Source: JAEULH01 sp963746275
GTDB lineage: Bacteria > Pseudomonadota > Alphaproteobacteria > Rhodospirillales > Defluviicoccaceae
DNA length: 64,000 bases
Direction of reading: 5' to 3'
NCBI GenBank assembly: GCA_963746275.1
Contig: CAVVAX010000046.1
Coordinates: 51,846-115,845, forward strand
Shown here: positions 57,458 to 64,000 of the stretch, one piece after another
How positions within the stretch are numbered: position 1 is the first letter of the stretch
Layout: every line of letters starts with the position of its first letter
Program-made: the position numbers and the translations under genes
The notes under the pieces: model-generated
Database searches by the model: none
What the model was told of the DNA's origin: nothing
What the model saw: the letters and a program-made list of their open reading frames with translations, nothing else

Positions 57458-58591
57458 TCATGCCCCAACCCGGCGAACCTCCTCCGCCCTCGGCTCGTGG
57501 CCCAGGCTGTCGCCGTCGATAACGTACTTCGCCGGCAGCTTGCCGCCGCCATGGAGCTGGGCCAGCGCCAGGAGCGCCGCCGGGTAGCCGTCCGGGGTCG
57601 TGCGGGCGGTGATGTAGGGGCCGTCGACGACGGCCATGTACGGGCTGCCGTTCCGAGAGATGAAGCCGCCTTCGGGGCCGACGTACTGCTTGATCATCTG
57701 CTCAAGCGTCATGGTGGCCGAGCCGAAGTTGGGGCTGTAGGTGCCTTCGGCGATGACGATCGCGGTCCCGTCGGTGTAGTCGTCCTGCTCGGAGTGGCCG
57801 GTCACCAGCCGCCCCCAGACCAGCGGCACCTTCGTCTGCGGGTCGGCTGCCTGGATCAGCACCTGGACGCCGTAGCAGATCGCGGCCACCGGCCGGCCGA
57901 GCGCGGCCATCAGCTCGATCAGGGGGCGGATCGAGGTGTTGCCGCCGAGGTCTATGTACGCGCCGGCGCCGCCGACGATGAACATGCCGGCGTACTGGGT
58001 CGCTTGGTTGAGGCCCTCGAACAGCCTGCCCCGGAACGGCTCGCGCGCCGCCTCGCCGTGCTGCGGCCGGGGCGTCGGCGGCAGCCAGGCGTCGAGGTTG
58101 CCGGGCTCGTTCAGCCGCTGCCCCTCCGTCGTCGCCCGGTCGTTGTAGCGAACGCCCACGGCCGCCTCGCCCGGCGAAACCTGCCGCGCGTTCCACGCCT
58201 GATCCCGGAAGCTCGTATCGACGCTGACGGGGTAGACGAACGGCCGCTGTCCGCGCGGGGTGACGTAGTCCACCTCGTAACCGGCGGCGCGGAACACCTG
58301 GTCGGTCAGTGTCAGCTCAGAGCTCCAGTACCCGTGTTGCGGGATGACCGCGACGATCTTCCCCGGCCTCTCGGGGATGTCCGTCTTGATGCCGGTGAAG
58401 CGCTCAATCTCGCCGATCAGGAATGCCTTGTCGAACTGCCCGTCCACCATCCGCTGGGCGACGGCGCCGACCGGGGCGTCGTCGGCGAATTCCATCGTCG
58501 GGAACTCGACGGCCGCGGCGTGGCGGTCCGCGATCTCTCTGGCAACCGCTTCGGGCAACTCGTCGCTCGTCGCTGACTTCTGCACCATCAC
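57458..58591 (-). CDS. DJ-1/PfpI (class I glutamine amidotransferase-like) protein
   Basis: This is a 377-aa protein with IVAVIPQHGYWSSELTLTD, MFIVGGAGAYIDLG and the nucleophile elbow VAAICYGVQVLI, where Cys is the predicted nucleophile. The N-terminal ~75 residues precede the DJ-1 fold and are not recognised. The superfamily includes chaperones, glyoxalases and proteases, so activity cannot be assigned; an amidase or peptidase role is not shown. The start is ATG 58591 or 58588. A 91-bp gap separates it from higB. Intact. Confidence 0.8.
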   Translation of the reverse strand: MMVQKSATSDELPEAVAREIADRHAAAVEFPTMEFADDAPVGAVAQRMVDGQFDKAFLIGEIERFTGIKTDIPERPGKIVAVIPQHGYWSSELTLTDQVFRAAGYEVDYVTPRGQRPFVYPVSVDTSFRDQAWNARQVSPGEAAVGVRYNDRATTEGQRLNEPGNLDAWLPPTPRPQHGEAAREPFRGRLFEGLNQATQYAGMFIVGGAGAYIDLGGNTSIRPLIELMAALGRPVAAICYGVQVLIQAADPQTKVPLVWGRLVTGHSEQDDYTDGTAIVIAEGTYSPNFGSATMTLEQMIKQYVGPEGGFISRNGSPYMAVVDGPYITARTTPDGYPAALLALAQLHGGGKLPAKYVIDGDSLGHEPRAEEVRRVGA

Positions 58592-58809
58592 AGCCTCCTC
58601 AGGAATGCTCGGTGTCGCAGAAAGATAGTTCCTGCGGGTCCATTGAGCGGGCCTCCTGTCTCGTTTCGCTCCGGCGCAGGATCGCCCTCGTGTACCAGGA
58701 TCTTACTCCCCCAGGCTTTGCAGGACCACGCCCGCGACCGGTCGGCGGCAATGCGGCTGCCACACAAATGCAATCTGTCCGGGGGACCTATCCAACGATA
58801 TCCAAGCCA

Positions 58810-59184
58810 TTAGGGGTCGCGGCTGAGGCCCTTGTCGGCCAGCGACCTAAGGTAGTTCTGCCAGATCCGCTCCTGCTCGGCGCCGAGGCGATAGAGGTAG
58901 TCCCAGGTAAAGAGCCCGGTGTCGTGCAGGTCGTCGAAGCGGATGCGGATGGCATAGCTGCCAACCGGCTCGACGCCGACGATGCCGACGTAGCGGCGGC
59001 CGGCAACGATAGTCTTGGTGTCGGGGCCGTGACCCTGCACCTCGGCCGAGGGGCTCTCGACCCTGAGGTACTCCGCCGGGAGGACGAAGCTGCGGCCGTC
59101 CTCGAAGTCGATCTCCAGCGTCTTCGCCTCGCGCTTCAGGCGGATCTCGGTTGGCTGGTGGCGGTTGCCATAGGCCTGGTTCAC
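58810..59184 (-). CDS. DUF971 (gamma-butyrobetaine hydroxylase-like N-terminal) domain protein
   Basis: This is a 124-aa protein with TEIRLKREAKTLEIDFEDGR, LPAEYLRVESPSAEVQGHG, VGIVGVEPVGSYAIRIRFDD and TGLFTWDYLYRLG, a clear DUF971 pattern. Relatives are small proteins linked to iron-sulfur or housekeeping loci; no firm function. The ATG overlaps the Trm112-like stop (ATGA), and pairing of these two genes is common in alphaproteobacteria. Intact. Confidence 0.9.
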   Translation of the reverse strand: MNQAYGNRHQPTEIRLKREAKTLEIDFEDGRSFVLPAEYLRVESPSAEVQGHGPDTKTIVAGRRYVGIVGVEPVGSYAIRIRFDDLHDTGLFTWDYLYRLGAEQERIWQNYLRSLADKGLSRDP

Positions 59185-59399
59185 GATCCCTCCGAAGCCG
59201 TGCCACTGGCCGGTGCGTCGGCCTCGATCGGTCTCGCCTCGTCCACCAGCATGATCGGGATGCCGTCGCGGATCGGGTAGATCAGGCCGGCGCGCTCGCT
59301 GATCAGTTCCTGGCGCTCCGCGTCGTAACGCAACGGCCCCTTGGTCAGCGGGCAGACCAGGATCTCCAGCAGCTTGGGATCGACCGTCTTCTTTTCCAT
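59181..59399 (-). CDS. Trm112 family protein (UPF0434)
   Basis: This is a 72-aa protein with ILVCPLTKGPLRYDAERQEL, then AGLIYPIRDGIPIMLVDEAR, the Trm112/UPF0434 core. The family includes activators of methyltransferases and zinc-ribbon-like proteins; here only one of the usual cysteines (in VCPLTKG) is present, as in many alphaproteobacterial members. It precedes DUF971 with ATGA overlap. Confidence 0.9.
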   Translation of the reverse strand: MEKKTVDPKLLEILVCPLTKGPLRYDAERQELISERAGLIYPIRDGIPIMLVDEARPIEADAPASGTASEGS

Positions 59400-59536
59400 G
59401 CCCTGCCTATCCGCTGGTTTCGCCTGTCGGCCGCGTCATCGCGAACCGGGGCAGCGGCGTGGCGATCCAAAACTGGATTGCCGCGTCGGCTTCGCCTCCT
59501 CGCAATGACGCCGTAGATGAGGCTCATTACGCTAAC

Positions 59537-60208
59537 TCAGTGCCACGCCTCGGGCGCCGGCCCGTCGACCTCGTGCACCGCCATTTCGAACAGCGAGGTC
59601 AAGAGTGACGCTCGCTGCTCCGTCGCGGCGCACTCCAGCAGCGCCTGCTTCTCCCGGGTCTCGAACGGGCACATCATGGCGAAGGACAGGACCAGCGCCT
59701 CGTTGGTGGCGTTGTCCACCGCGTTCCAGTCGCAGGAGATGTCCTTCAGCGCCAAATAGCCGCGCGCTGCCTGAAGCAGGCGGTCGCGGTCCACCTGCGC
59801 CGGCTCCGGATCGATGAGGTCGGCCCGGTAGGGCGCGAAGTCCGGCTTGACCCGACGAAAGCCCTTGAGCAGCCCCAGCTCCTCGCTCACCCGGAAGCGG
59901 CACAGGCCGCGGAGCGTGATGAGCAGGCGGTTGTCCTCCCCCTCGGCGAAAGAGACGATGCGACCGAGACAGCCAACGGCCGCGAGCTCGGCATCGTCAG
60001 GAATGGGATGCGTCTGCGGCAAGCGCGGTTGGATTATCCCGATGACCCGGCCCGCACCTAAGGCCTCGTCGATCATGTTGAGGTAGCGCGGCTCGAAGAC
60101 CTGCAGCGGCAGATGCCCTCGCGGCAGGAGGATGACCCCGTCCAACGGGAAGATCGGCAGGATCGCCGGCAGCCGGCGCTCCGGCGGGGCTCCGTCGTCG
60201 AGGCTCAT
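59537..60208 (-). CDS. LON N-terminal (substrate-binding) domain protein
   Basis: This is a 223-aa stand-alone LON domain: LPIFPLDGVILLPRGHLPLQ, VFEPRYLNMIDEAL, GRIVSFAEGEDNRLLITLRG and CRFRVSEE. It has no AAA+ or protease domain, so it is not Lon itself; stand-alone LON proteins are of uncertain role in protein quality control. The ATG overlaps the CnoX-like stop (ATGA), and this pairing is frequent in alphaproteobacteria. Intact. Confidence 0.9.
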   Translation of the reverse strand: MSLDDGAPPERRLPAILPIFPLDGVILLPRGHLPLQVFEPRYLNMIDEALGAGRVIGIIQPRLPQTHPIPDDAELAAVGCLGRIVSFAEGEDNRLLITLRGLCRFRVSEELGLLKGFRRVKPDFAPYRADLIDPEPAQVDRDRLLQAARGYLALKDISCDWNAVDNATNEALVLSFAMMCPFETREKQALLECAATEQRASLLTSLFEMAVHEVDGPAPEAWH

Positions 60209-61116
60209 GAGAACAGGATGGTCGACAGCCGCCGCCTGGCCGCGACCGCTGTCGGGTGGGAGAAGCCGAGTGCCTCGAAGATCTTCACCAACTGCTTGCG
60301 CGCCGCCTCGTCGTTCCAGCTCCGGTCGGTGCGCACCAGGTGCAGGAGCTCGTCGATCGCGGCCTCCGCCTGGCCCTTGCCGTAGAGGGCGACGGCGAAG
60401 TCGAAGCGAGCCTGCATGTCGTCGGGGCGCGCTGTCACCGCCGCCCGCAGCTTGCCGAGGTCGCCGCTCTCCTTGCCCTGCTCGGCAAGCTCGACGGCGC
60501 TCAACGCCGCCGCCACCTCCGGATTCGCCTTCACCTCCGGTGGCAGGCCTTCGATCAGCCGCTTCGCCGCCACGCTGTTGCCGGCGCCGACGTAGCTGCG
60601 GATCATCCCGGCGGTCGCCTTCGGGTTCCCCTGGTCCTGCGCCAGGACGGACGAGAACACCTTCGCCGCGCCCTTGAAGTCGTTGGCGGCCAAAGCCGCC
60701 GCGGCCTGCTTAAGGGCGTCGGCCAAGGGATCGCCGGCGTCTTGGGTGAGGTTGTCGACGAACGCCTTGAGCTTACTCTCCGGCTGCGCGCCGACGAAGC
60801 CGTCCACCGGCTGGCCGCCGACGAAGGCATAGACCGTCGGCACCGACTGGATGCGCAGCTGCGCCGCCAGCGCCTGGTTTTCGTCGATGTTGATCTTGAC
60901 CAGTCGGACGGCGCCGCGGGCCTGGCGAACCAGCTTCTCCAGCGCCGGCGTCAGCGTCTTGCAGGGCCCGCACCACGGCGCCCAGAAGTCGACGATCACC
61001 GGCCGGTCCATCGACGCGGTCATCACGTCGGCGGCGAAACTCTGCGTCGTGCCGTTCTTGATGACGTCGGCGGCGCCGTCGGCGGCTGGGGCGCTCTTGC
61101 TGCTTCCAAAGATCAT
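60205..61116 (-). CDS. CnoX/YbbN-like thioredoxin with tetratricopeptide C-terminus
   Basis: This is a 303-aa protein with an N-terminal thioredoxin domain with active site WCGPC (Cys49, Cys52; DFWAPWCGPCKTL) and a C-terminal TPR-like helical part (residues ~130-300). This architecture is that of CnoX (YbbN), a redox chaperone that hands oxidised clients to GroEL or DnaK. In E. coli its motif is atypical; here the cysteine pair is intact, so redox activity is likely. First of a pair with the LON-domain protein. Confidence 0.9.
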   Translation of the reverse strand: MIFGSSKSAPAADGAADVIKNGTTQSFAADVMTASMDRPVIVDFWAPWCGPCKTLTPALEKLVRQARGAVRLVKINIDENQALAAQLRIQSVPTVYAFVGGQPVDGFVGAQPESKLKAFVDNLTQDAGDPLADALKQAAAALAANDFKGAAKVFSSVLAQDQGNPKATAGMIRSYVGAGNSVAAKRLIEGLPPEVKANPEVAAALSAVELAEQGKESGDLGKLRAAVTARPDDMQARFDFAVALYGKGQAEAAIDELLHLVRTDRSWNDEAARKQLVKIFEALGFSHPTAVAARRRLSTILFS

Positions 61117-61208
61117 GATTGCGGCCGTCTTGGTGGAGGGTTGCGTAATCCGAGGCTATACATGGCGGCGTGCTCCCCCTCGCTCAAGTTCTGGCCCTTC
61201 GGTCCCGG

Positions 61209-61697
61209 CTACAGGACCTCGATGCGCGGCTCGTGGCCGCAAGAGCGAACAAACACCAGGAGGTCGTCCGCGGCAATGGCCGTCGTCGCGGTGTTGACCA
61301 GCGGGTGGAAATTGAGGGGCGACTGCGCCATCAAGCCGGCGTCGAGGATGACGCGCACGCGCGCCTCGCGGTCATTGATCAGGGCGAACGGCGTCACCGA
61401 GCCGGGTTCGACGCCGAGCACCTGGCGCAGCGTCGCGGCGGAGGCGAAGGACAAGCCGGCCGAGCCAATCCTCGGGCGCAGCGCCTTCAGGTCGATGCCG
61501 CGATCCTCGGCGGCGACGACCAGCCAGAGTACGCCCTTCTTGTCCTTGAGGAACAGGTTTTTGCTGTGGCCGCCGGGCAGCGCGCCGCGCAAAGCCTTGC
61601 TCTCGGCGACGGTGAAGACGGGCAGATGACGCACCGTCGTCGTGGCGATGTGGAGCTCGCCCAGCCGTGCCATCAGCGCTGCTTCTCCGACCACCAT
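61209..61697 (-). CDS. Prolyl-tRNA editing (ProX/YbaK-like) protein
   Basis: This is a 162-aa single-domain protein with LPVFTVAESKALRGALPGGH, KNLFLKDKKGVLWLVVA and PGSVTPFALINDREARVRVI, features of stand-alone INS-type editing domains. They hydrolyse Ala-tRNA(Pro) or similar mischarged tRNAs. The start ATG 61697 (MVVGEAALMARL) fits the family length. 93 bp separate it from the CnoX-like gene. Intact. Confidence 0.9.
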   Translation of the reverse strand: MVVGEAALMARLGELHIATTTVRHLPVFTVAESKALRGALPGGHSKNLFLKDKKGVLWLVVAAEDRGIDLKALRPRIGSAGLSFASAATLRQVLGVEPGSVTPFALINDREARVRVILDAGLMAQSPLNFHPLVNTATTAIAADDLLVFVRSCGHEPRIEVL

Positions 61698-61753
61698 GGC
61701 CGGCACTCTAGGCAGCGCGCCGGGAGCGCTCAAGACTGTGGCCGCGGCCAGCG

Positions 61754-63442
61754 CTAACCCTTCTGCGCCGCCAGATGCGCATGCAGTTGGGCAACCACCG
61801 CCGCGCCCTCGCCGATCGCGGCGCCGACGCGCTTGACGCTGCCGGCACGGACGTCGCCGATCGCGAACACGCCCGGCACGCTGGTTTCCAGCGGCGCTGG
61901 CTGGCGCACCCGCCAGCACGGCCGTTCCCCCAGGTCGTCGCCCGACAGCGACGGGCCCGTCGCAACAAAGCCTCGCTGCAGCACGACGGCGCAATCCGCC
62001 AGCCATTCCGTCGCGGGCTCGGCGCCGAGGAACAGGAACAGGTGCCGTATCGGCTCCTCGACCTCCCCCTGGTCGATCCGCCAACGCACCCTCTCGAGCC
62101 CGTCGCCGCCGCCCGTCAGCGCGGTGACCTCGGCGCCTTTGACGACCTCGATCGCGTCGCTCGCTGCGATACGTTCGATGAGGTACTGCGACATGGTCTG
62201 CCGAAGCGGCCGGCGCACCAGCATGCGGACGCGCTTGACCCGGGAGGAGAGGAAGACGGCGGCCTGCCCAGCGGAGTTGCCGCCGCCGACGAGCAAAACC
62301 TCCTGGCCCTGCGCCATCCGCGCCTCAATCGGCGAGGCCCAGTACCAGACGCCGCAGCCGTCGAACCGTTCCAGGCCTTCGACCTCAAGACGGCGGTAGC
62401 GGGCGCCAACGGCCAGCACCACCGTCCTCGCCTCGACCGCACCGCCCTCGGCAAGCTCCAGGCGCAGCCGGCCGGCGTCGGCACGGGTGCAATCCAGCCG
62501 GCCGACCGCCATCGGGATAGACGTCTCGGCGCCGAACTTCAGCGCCTGGGTGTAGGCCCGGCCGGCGAGCGCCTGCCCGGAGATGCCGGTGGGGAAGCCC
62601 AGGTAGTTTTCAATCCTTGTCGATGCGCCGGCCTGTCCGCCGAAGGCGCGGGCATCGAAGACGGCGACGGAGAGGCCCTCGGAGGCGGCGTAGACTGCGG
62701 CCGCGAGGCCCGCCGGGCCGGCGCCGACGATCGCCACGTCGAAACTTCGTCCGGCGAACGCGGCCGGGACGGTCAAGCCGATGCAGGACGCGAGCGTCGT
62801 CTCGCTGGGGTTCTCCAGTACCCGGCCATCCGGGCAGACGGCGATGGGTTTGTCCTCGGCGCCGGGATGCGCTGCGACGATGTCGAGCACCTCCGCGTCC
62901 CCTGGTTCGGCATGGCGATGCGGCTGGCCGTTCCGGGCCAGGAAGCCAAGCAGGCGCGCCGTATCGGGGCTGTCGCCGCGGCCGATCAGGAGCACGCCGG
63001 CACCCTGCTCTATGAGACTGACGCGCCTGAGCACCAGCGCGCGCATGATCTTCTCGCCGAGCTCGGCCTCCGCCACCAGCGCCGCGCGCAGCCCCTCCGG
63101 CGGCAACAGCAGCGTCTCGACCTCGCCCAGGGCGTGACCGTCGACGAAGGCCGGGCGTCCCGAGAGCTGGCCGATCTCGGCGAGGAACTCGCCCACGCCC
63201 TGGTCGATGACCGGCACCTCATGGCCGAGCCCGTCGGGGCGCGTCACCGCGACTCGGCCCTTCAGCACCACGAACATGCCGGGCCCGGGTTCGCCGGCGG
63301 CGAACAGCCGCTCGCCGTCGCCATAATGGCGAACTGCGCCGAACCGGCGTAGCCGGTCGATCTCGTCGGCGGAGAGGTGCGGAAACGCCTGCCCTTTGCG
63401 CGACTCGATGATCGTGTTCGAACCGGCTCCATCCTCGGCCAT
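61754..63442 (-). CDS. cNMP-binding/thioredoxin-reductase-like FAD protein without the CxxC pair
   Basis: This is a 562-aa protein. Residues ~20-140 form a cyclic-nucleotide-binding-type domain (FAAGEPGPGMFVVLKGRVAV, EFLAEIGQLSGRPAF). Residues ~235-555 form a thioredoxin-reductase-like flavoprotein: VAIVGAGPAGLAAAVYAASE, the NAD(P)H motif VLLVGGGNSAGQAAVFLSS, and GVFAIGDVRAGSVKRV. At the position of the TrxR redox motif (CATC) the sequence reads WYWAS, so it cannot act as a standard thioredoxin reductase. A middle Rossmann or thioredoxin-like segment (GVLLIGRGDSPDTARLLGFL) links the two. The ligand and electron acceptor are unknown. Intact. Confidence 0.88.
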   Translation of the reverse strand: MAEDGAGSNTIIESRKGQAFPHLSADEIDRLRRFGAVRHYGDGERLFAAGEPGPGMFVVLKGRVAVTRPDGLGHEVPVIDQGVGEFLAEIGQLSGRPAFVDGHALGEVETLLLPPEGLRAALVAEAELGEKIMRALVLRRVSLIEQGAGVLLIGRGDSPDTARLLGFLARNGQPHRHAEPGDAEVLDIVAAHPGAEDKPIAVCPDGRVLENPSETTLASCIGLTVPAAFAGRSFDVAIVGAGPAGLAAAVYAASEGLSVAVFDARAFGGQAGASTRIENYLGFPTGISGQALAGRAYTQALKFGAETSIPMAVGRLDCTRADAGRLRLELAEGGAVEARTVVLAVGARYRRLEVEGLERFDGCGVWYWASPIEARMAQGQEVLLVGGGNSAGQAAVFLSSRVKRVRMLVRRPLRQTMSQYLIERIAASDAIEVVKGAEVTALTGGGDGLERVRWRIDQGEVEEPIRHLFLFLGAEPATEWLADCAVVLQRGFVATGPSLSGDDLGERPCWRVRQPAPLETSVPGVFAIGDVRAGSVKRVGAAIGEGAAVVAQLHAHLAAQKG

Positions 63443-63630
63443 CGCTGCCGCTCCATCTCACGTTCGGGTGCGGCCGTAGCCTCACCCGCCGGCGCCCGCC
63501 ACCGAGGCATGACGTAGGGCCGGATCAGCCGCGATGCTACGCATCAGCGCAAAGTCAAACCGCGATGATCCTTGCAAAGCCCCCGTCATCTCTTAATATC
63601 GCCGCTCGTGACCGCCGCGCGGTCGCGGTC

Positions 63631-63705
63631 GCGGGCGTAGCTCAGGGGTAGAGCGCAACCTTGCCAAGGTTGAAGTCGAGGGTTCGAATCCCTTCGCCCG
63701 CTCCA
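63631..63705 (+). tRNA. tRNA-Gly (anticodon GCC)
   Basis: The cloverleaf is complete: acceptor GCGGGCG pairs with CGCCCGC, D-loop AGCTCAGGGGTAGAGC, anticodon stem-loop CAACCTTGCCAAGGTTG with GCC, T-loop GGTTCGAATCC, discriminator U and encoded CCA (63703-63705). It reads GGC and GGU glycine codons. The sequence begins at 63631, just downstream of the cNMP/TrxR gene's divergent 5' end. Confidence 0.97.
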
Positions 63706-63891
63706 GTTTCCCCGGATCGAGTCTGGTTCCAAGGCGAGGTGCGGTCGGCCAGAAGAATGGCCTTGTCTGCCAGTGGGCGAAGAAGGGAACACGCCCGCGC
63801 CAGACGTACCTTTCCAACCGCGTGTTCAAGGCTACGAAAACATCCCAGACACCTGCGGCGAGGTCTGGCGCGCGGTTCTGAAACCCCCGCC

Positions 63892-64000
63892 CTACGCCTG
63901 CACCGCAGCCGCGGCGTACCCCTGGAGCAACCGCTCCCGGATGCGGCCGGCGAAGCCATCGCCGTAGGGATTGTGCGCCCGGCTCATCGCAAGGCGCGGG
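63892..64000 (-). CDS. UDP-N-acetylglucosamine 2-epimerase (WecB-like), 3' end
   Basis: The last 35 codons are in the window; the gene enters from the right edge. They read PRLAMSRAHNPYGDGFAGRI, then RERLLQGYAAAAVQA and a stop at 63892-63894. The AMxxAxNPYGDGxAxxRI pattern matches the C-terminus of WecB-type epimerases, which make UDP-ManNAc for surface polysaccharides. The short length limits confidence. Confidence 0.65.
   Translation of the reverse strand, partial: PRLAMSRAHNPYGDGFAGRIRERLLQGYAAAAVQA

Noticed and set aside
63586..63829. Minus-strand open frames across the tRNA encoding the familiar AKGFEPSTSTLARL-type peptide
   Set aside because: This is the antisense of the tRNA-Gly gene, a well-known false protein in databases.

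Overview
The window is about 69% GC by eye and looks like an alphaproteobacterium, most likely near Rhodospirillales. The clues are an oxygen-responsive type of NifA, the nifB-fdxN-nifT order, an RpoE/ChrR (ECF/zinc anti-sigma) module beside a cyclopropane-fatty-acid-synthase operon, TRAP transporters, a ligase-associated DNA repair cassette, DUF971 and Trm112 proteins, and small intergenic hairpin repeats. Many conserved genes are broken by single-base frameshifts, most of them extra bases and usually with the protein intact on both sides. I read these mainly as uncorrected long-read indels. Frameshifted genes are therefore reported over their full inferred span.

Layout. 1-5.7 kb: the 5' end of an NDUFA12-like gene, then a nitrogen-fixation block (nifA, nifB, fdxN, nifT, a ferritin-like gene) with two sigma-54 promoters and two NifA activator sites. 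5.9-12.1 kb: an RTX protein, an IS110-type transposase remnant, a GH3 acyl-adenylating enzyme and a large MscS-type channel. 12.2-22.1 kb: a periplasmic glutathione peroxidase, an ECF sigma/ChrR operon with a DUF6134 protein and an SDR, and facing it an operon of FAD oxidoreductase, DUF1365, CFA synthase, MFS and DUF3833. Both operons start with the same TGATCC-N18-TAWTCC promoter. A LysE exporter follows. 22.4-26.1 kb: an Mla-type lipid ABC transporter (permease, ATPase, MCE protein, lipoprotein). 26.0-32.0 kb: divergent PdeM/helicase and exonuclease/ATP-dependent ligase genes. 32.1-35.9 kb: a secreted Cache protein, a 1-kb repeat-rich gap, a polyprenyl glycosylphosphotransferase and a small conserved protein.

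36.0-46.2 kb: a tightly overlapping oligosaccharide or polysaccharide cassette of eight genes: an epimerase, a glycoside-hydrolase/epimerase fusion, a B12-binding radical SAM enzyme, glycosyltransferases, two CgeB-like proteins and a UDP-glucuronate decarboxylase. It is the best candidate in the window for an undescribed system. 46.2-52.3 kb: a GH13 alpha-glucosidase and a TRAP transporter with a solute-binding protein on each side of its membrane genes. 52.5-64 kb: a patatin-like phospholipase, two TadE-like pseudopilins (one with EF-hand-like loops), an FAH-family hydrolase, a HigBA toxin-antitoxin pair with a perfect palindromic operator, a DJ-1/PfpI protein, a housekeeping run (DUF971, Trm112, LON-domain, CnoX-like, ProX-like), a thioredoxin-reductase-like enzyme with a cNMP-binding domain, tRNA-Gly(GCC), and the 3' end of a UDP-GlcNAc 2-epimerase gene.

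A second theme is a family of 29-bp intergenic hairpins with constant ends (GTCA...TCCA) and loop (CTTGT) but stems that differ and co-vary from copy to copy, found at about 2.2, 7.6-7.9, 33.3 and 52.3 kb.
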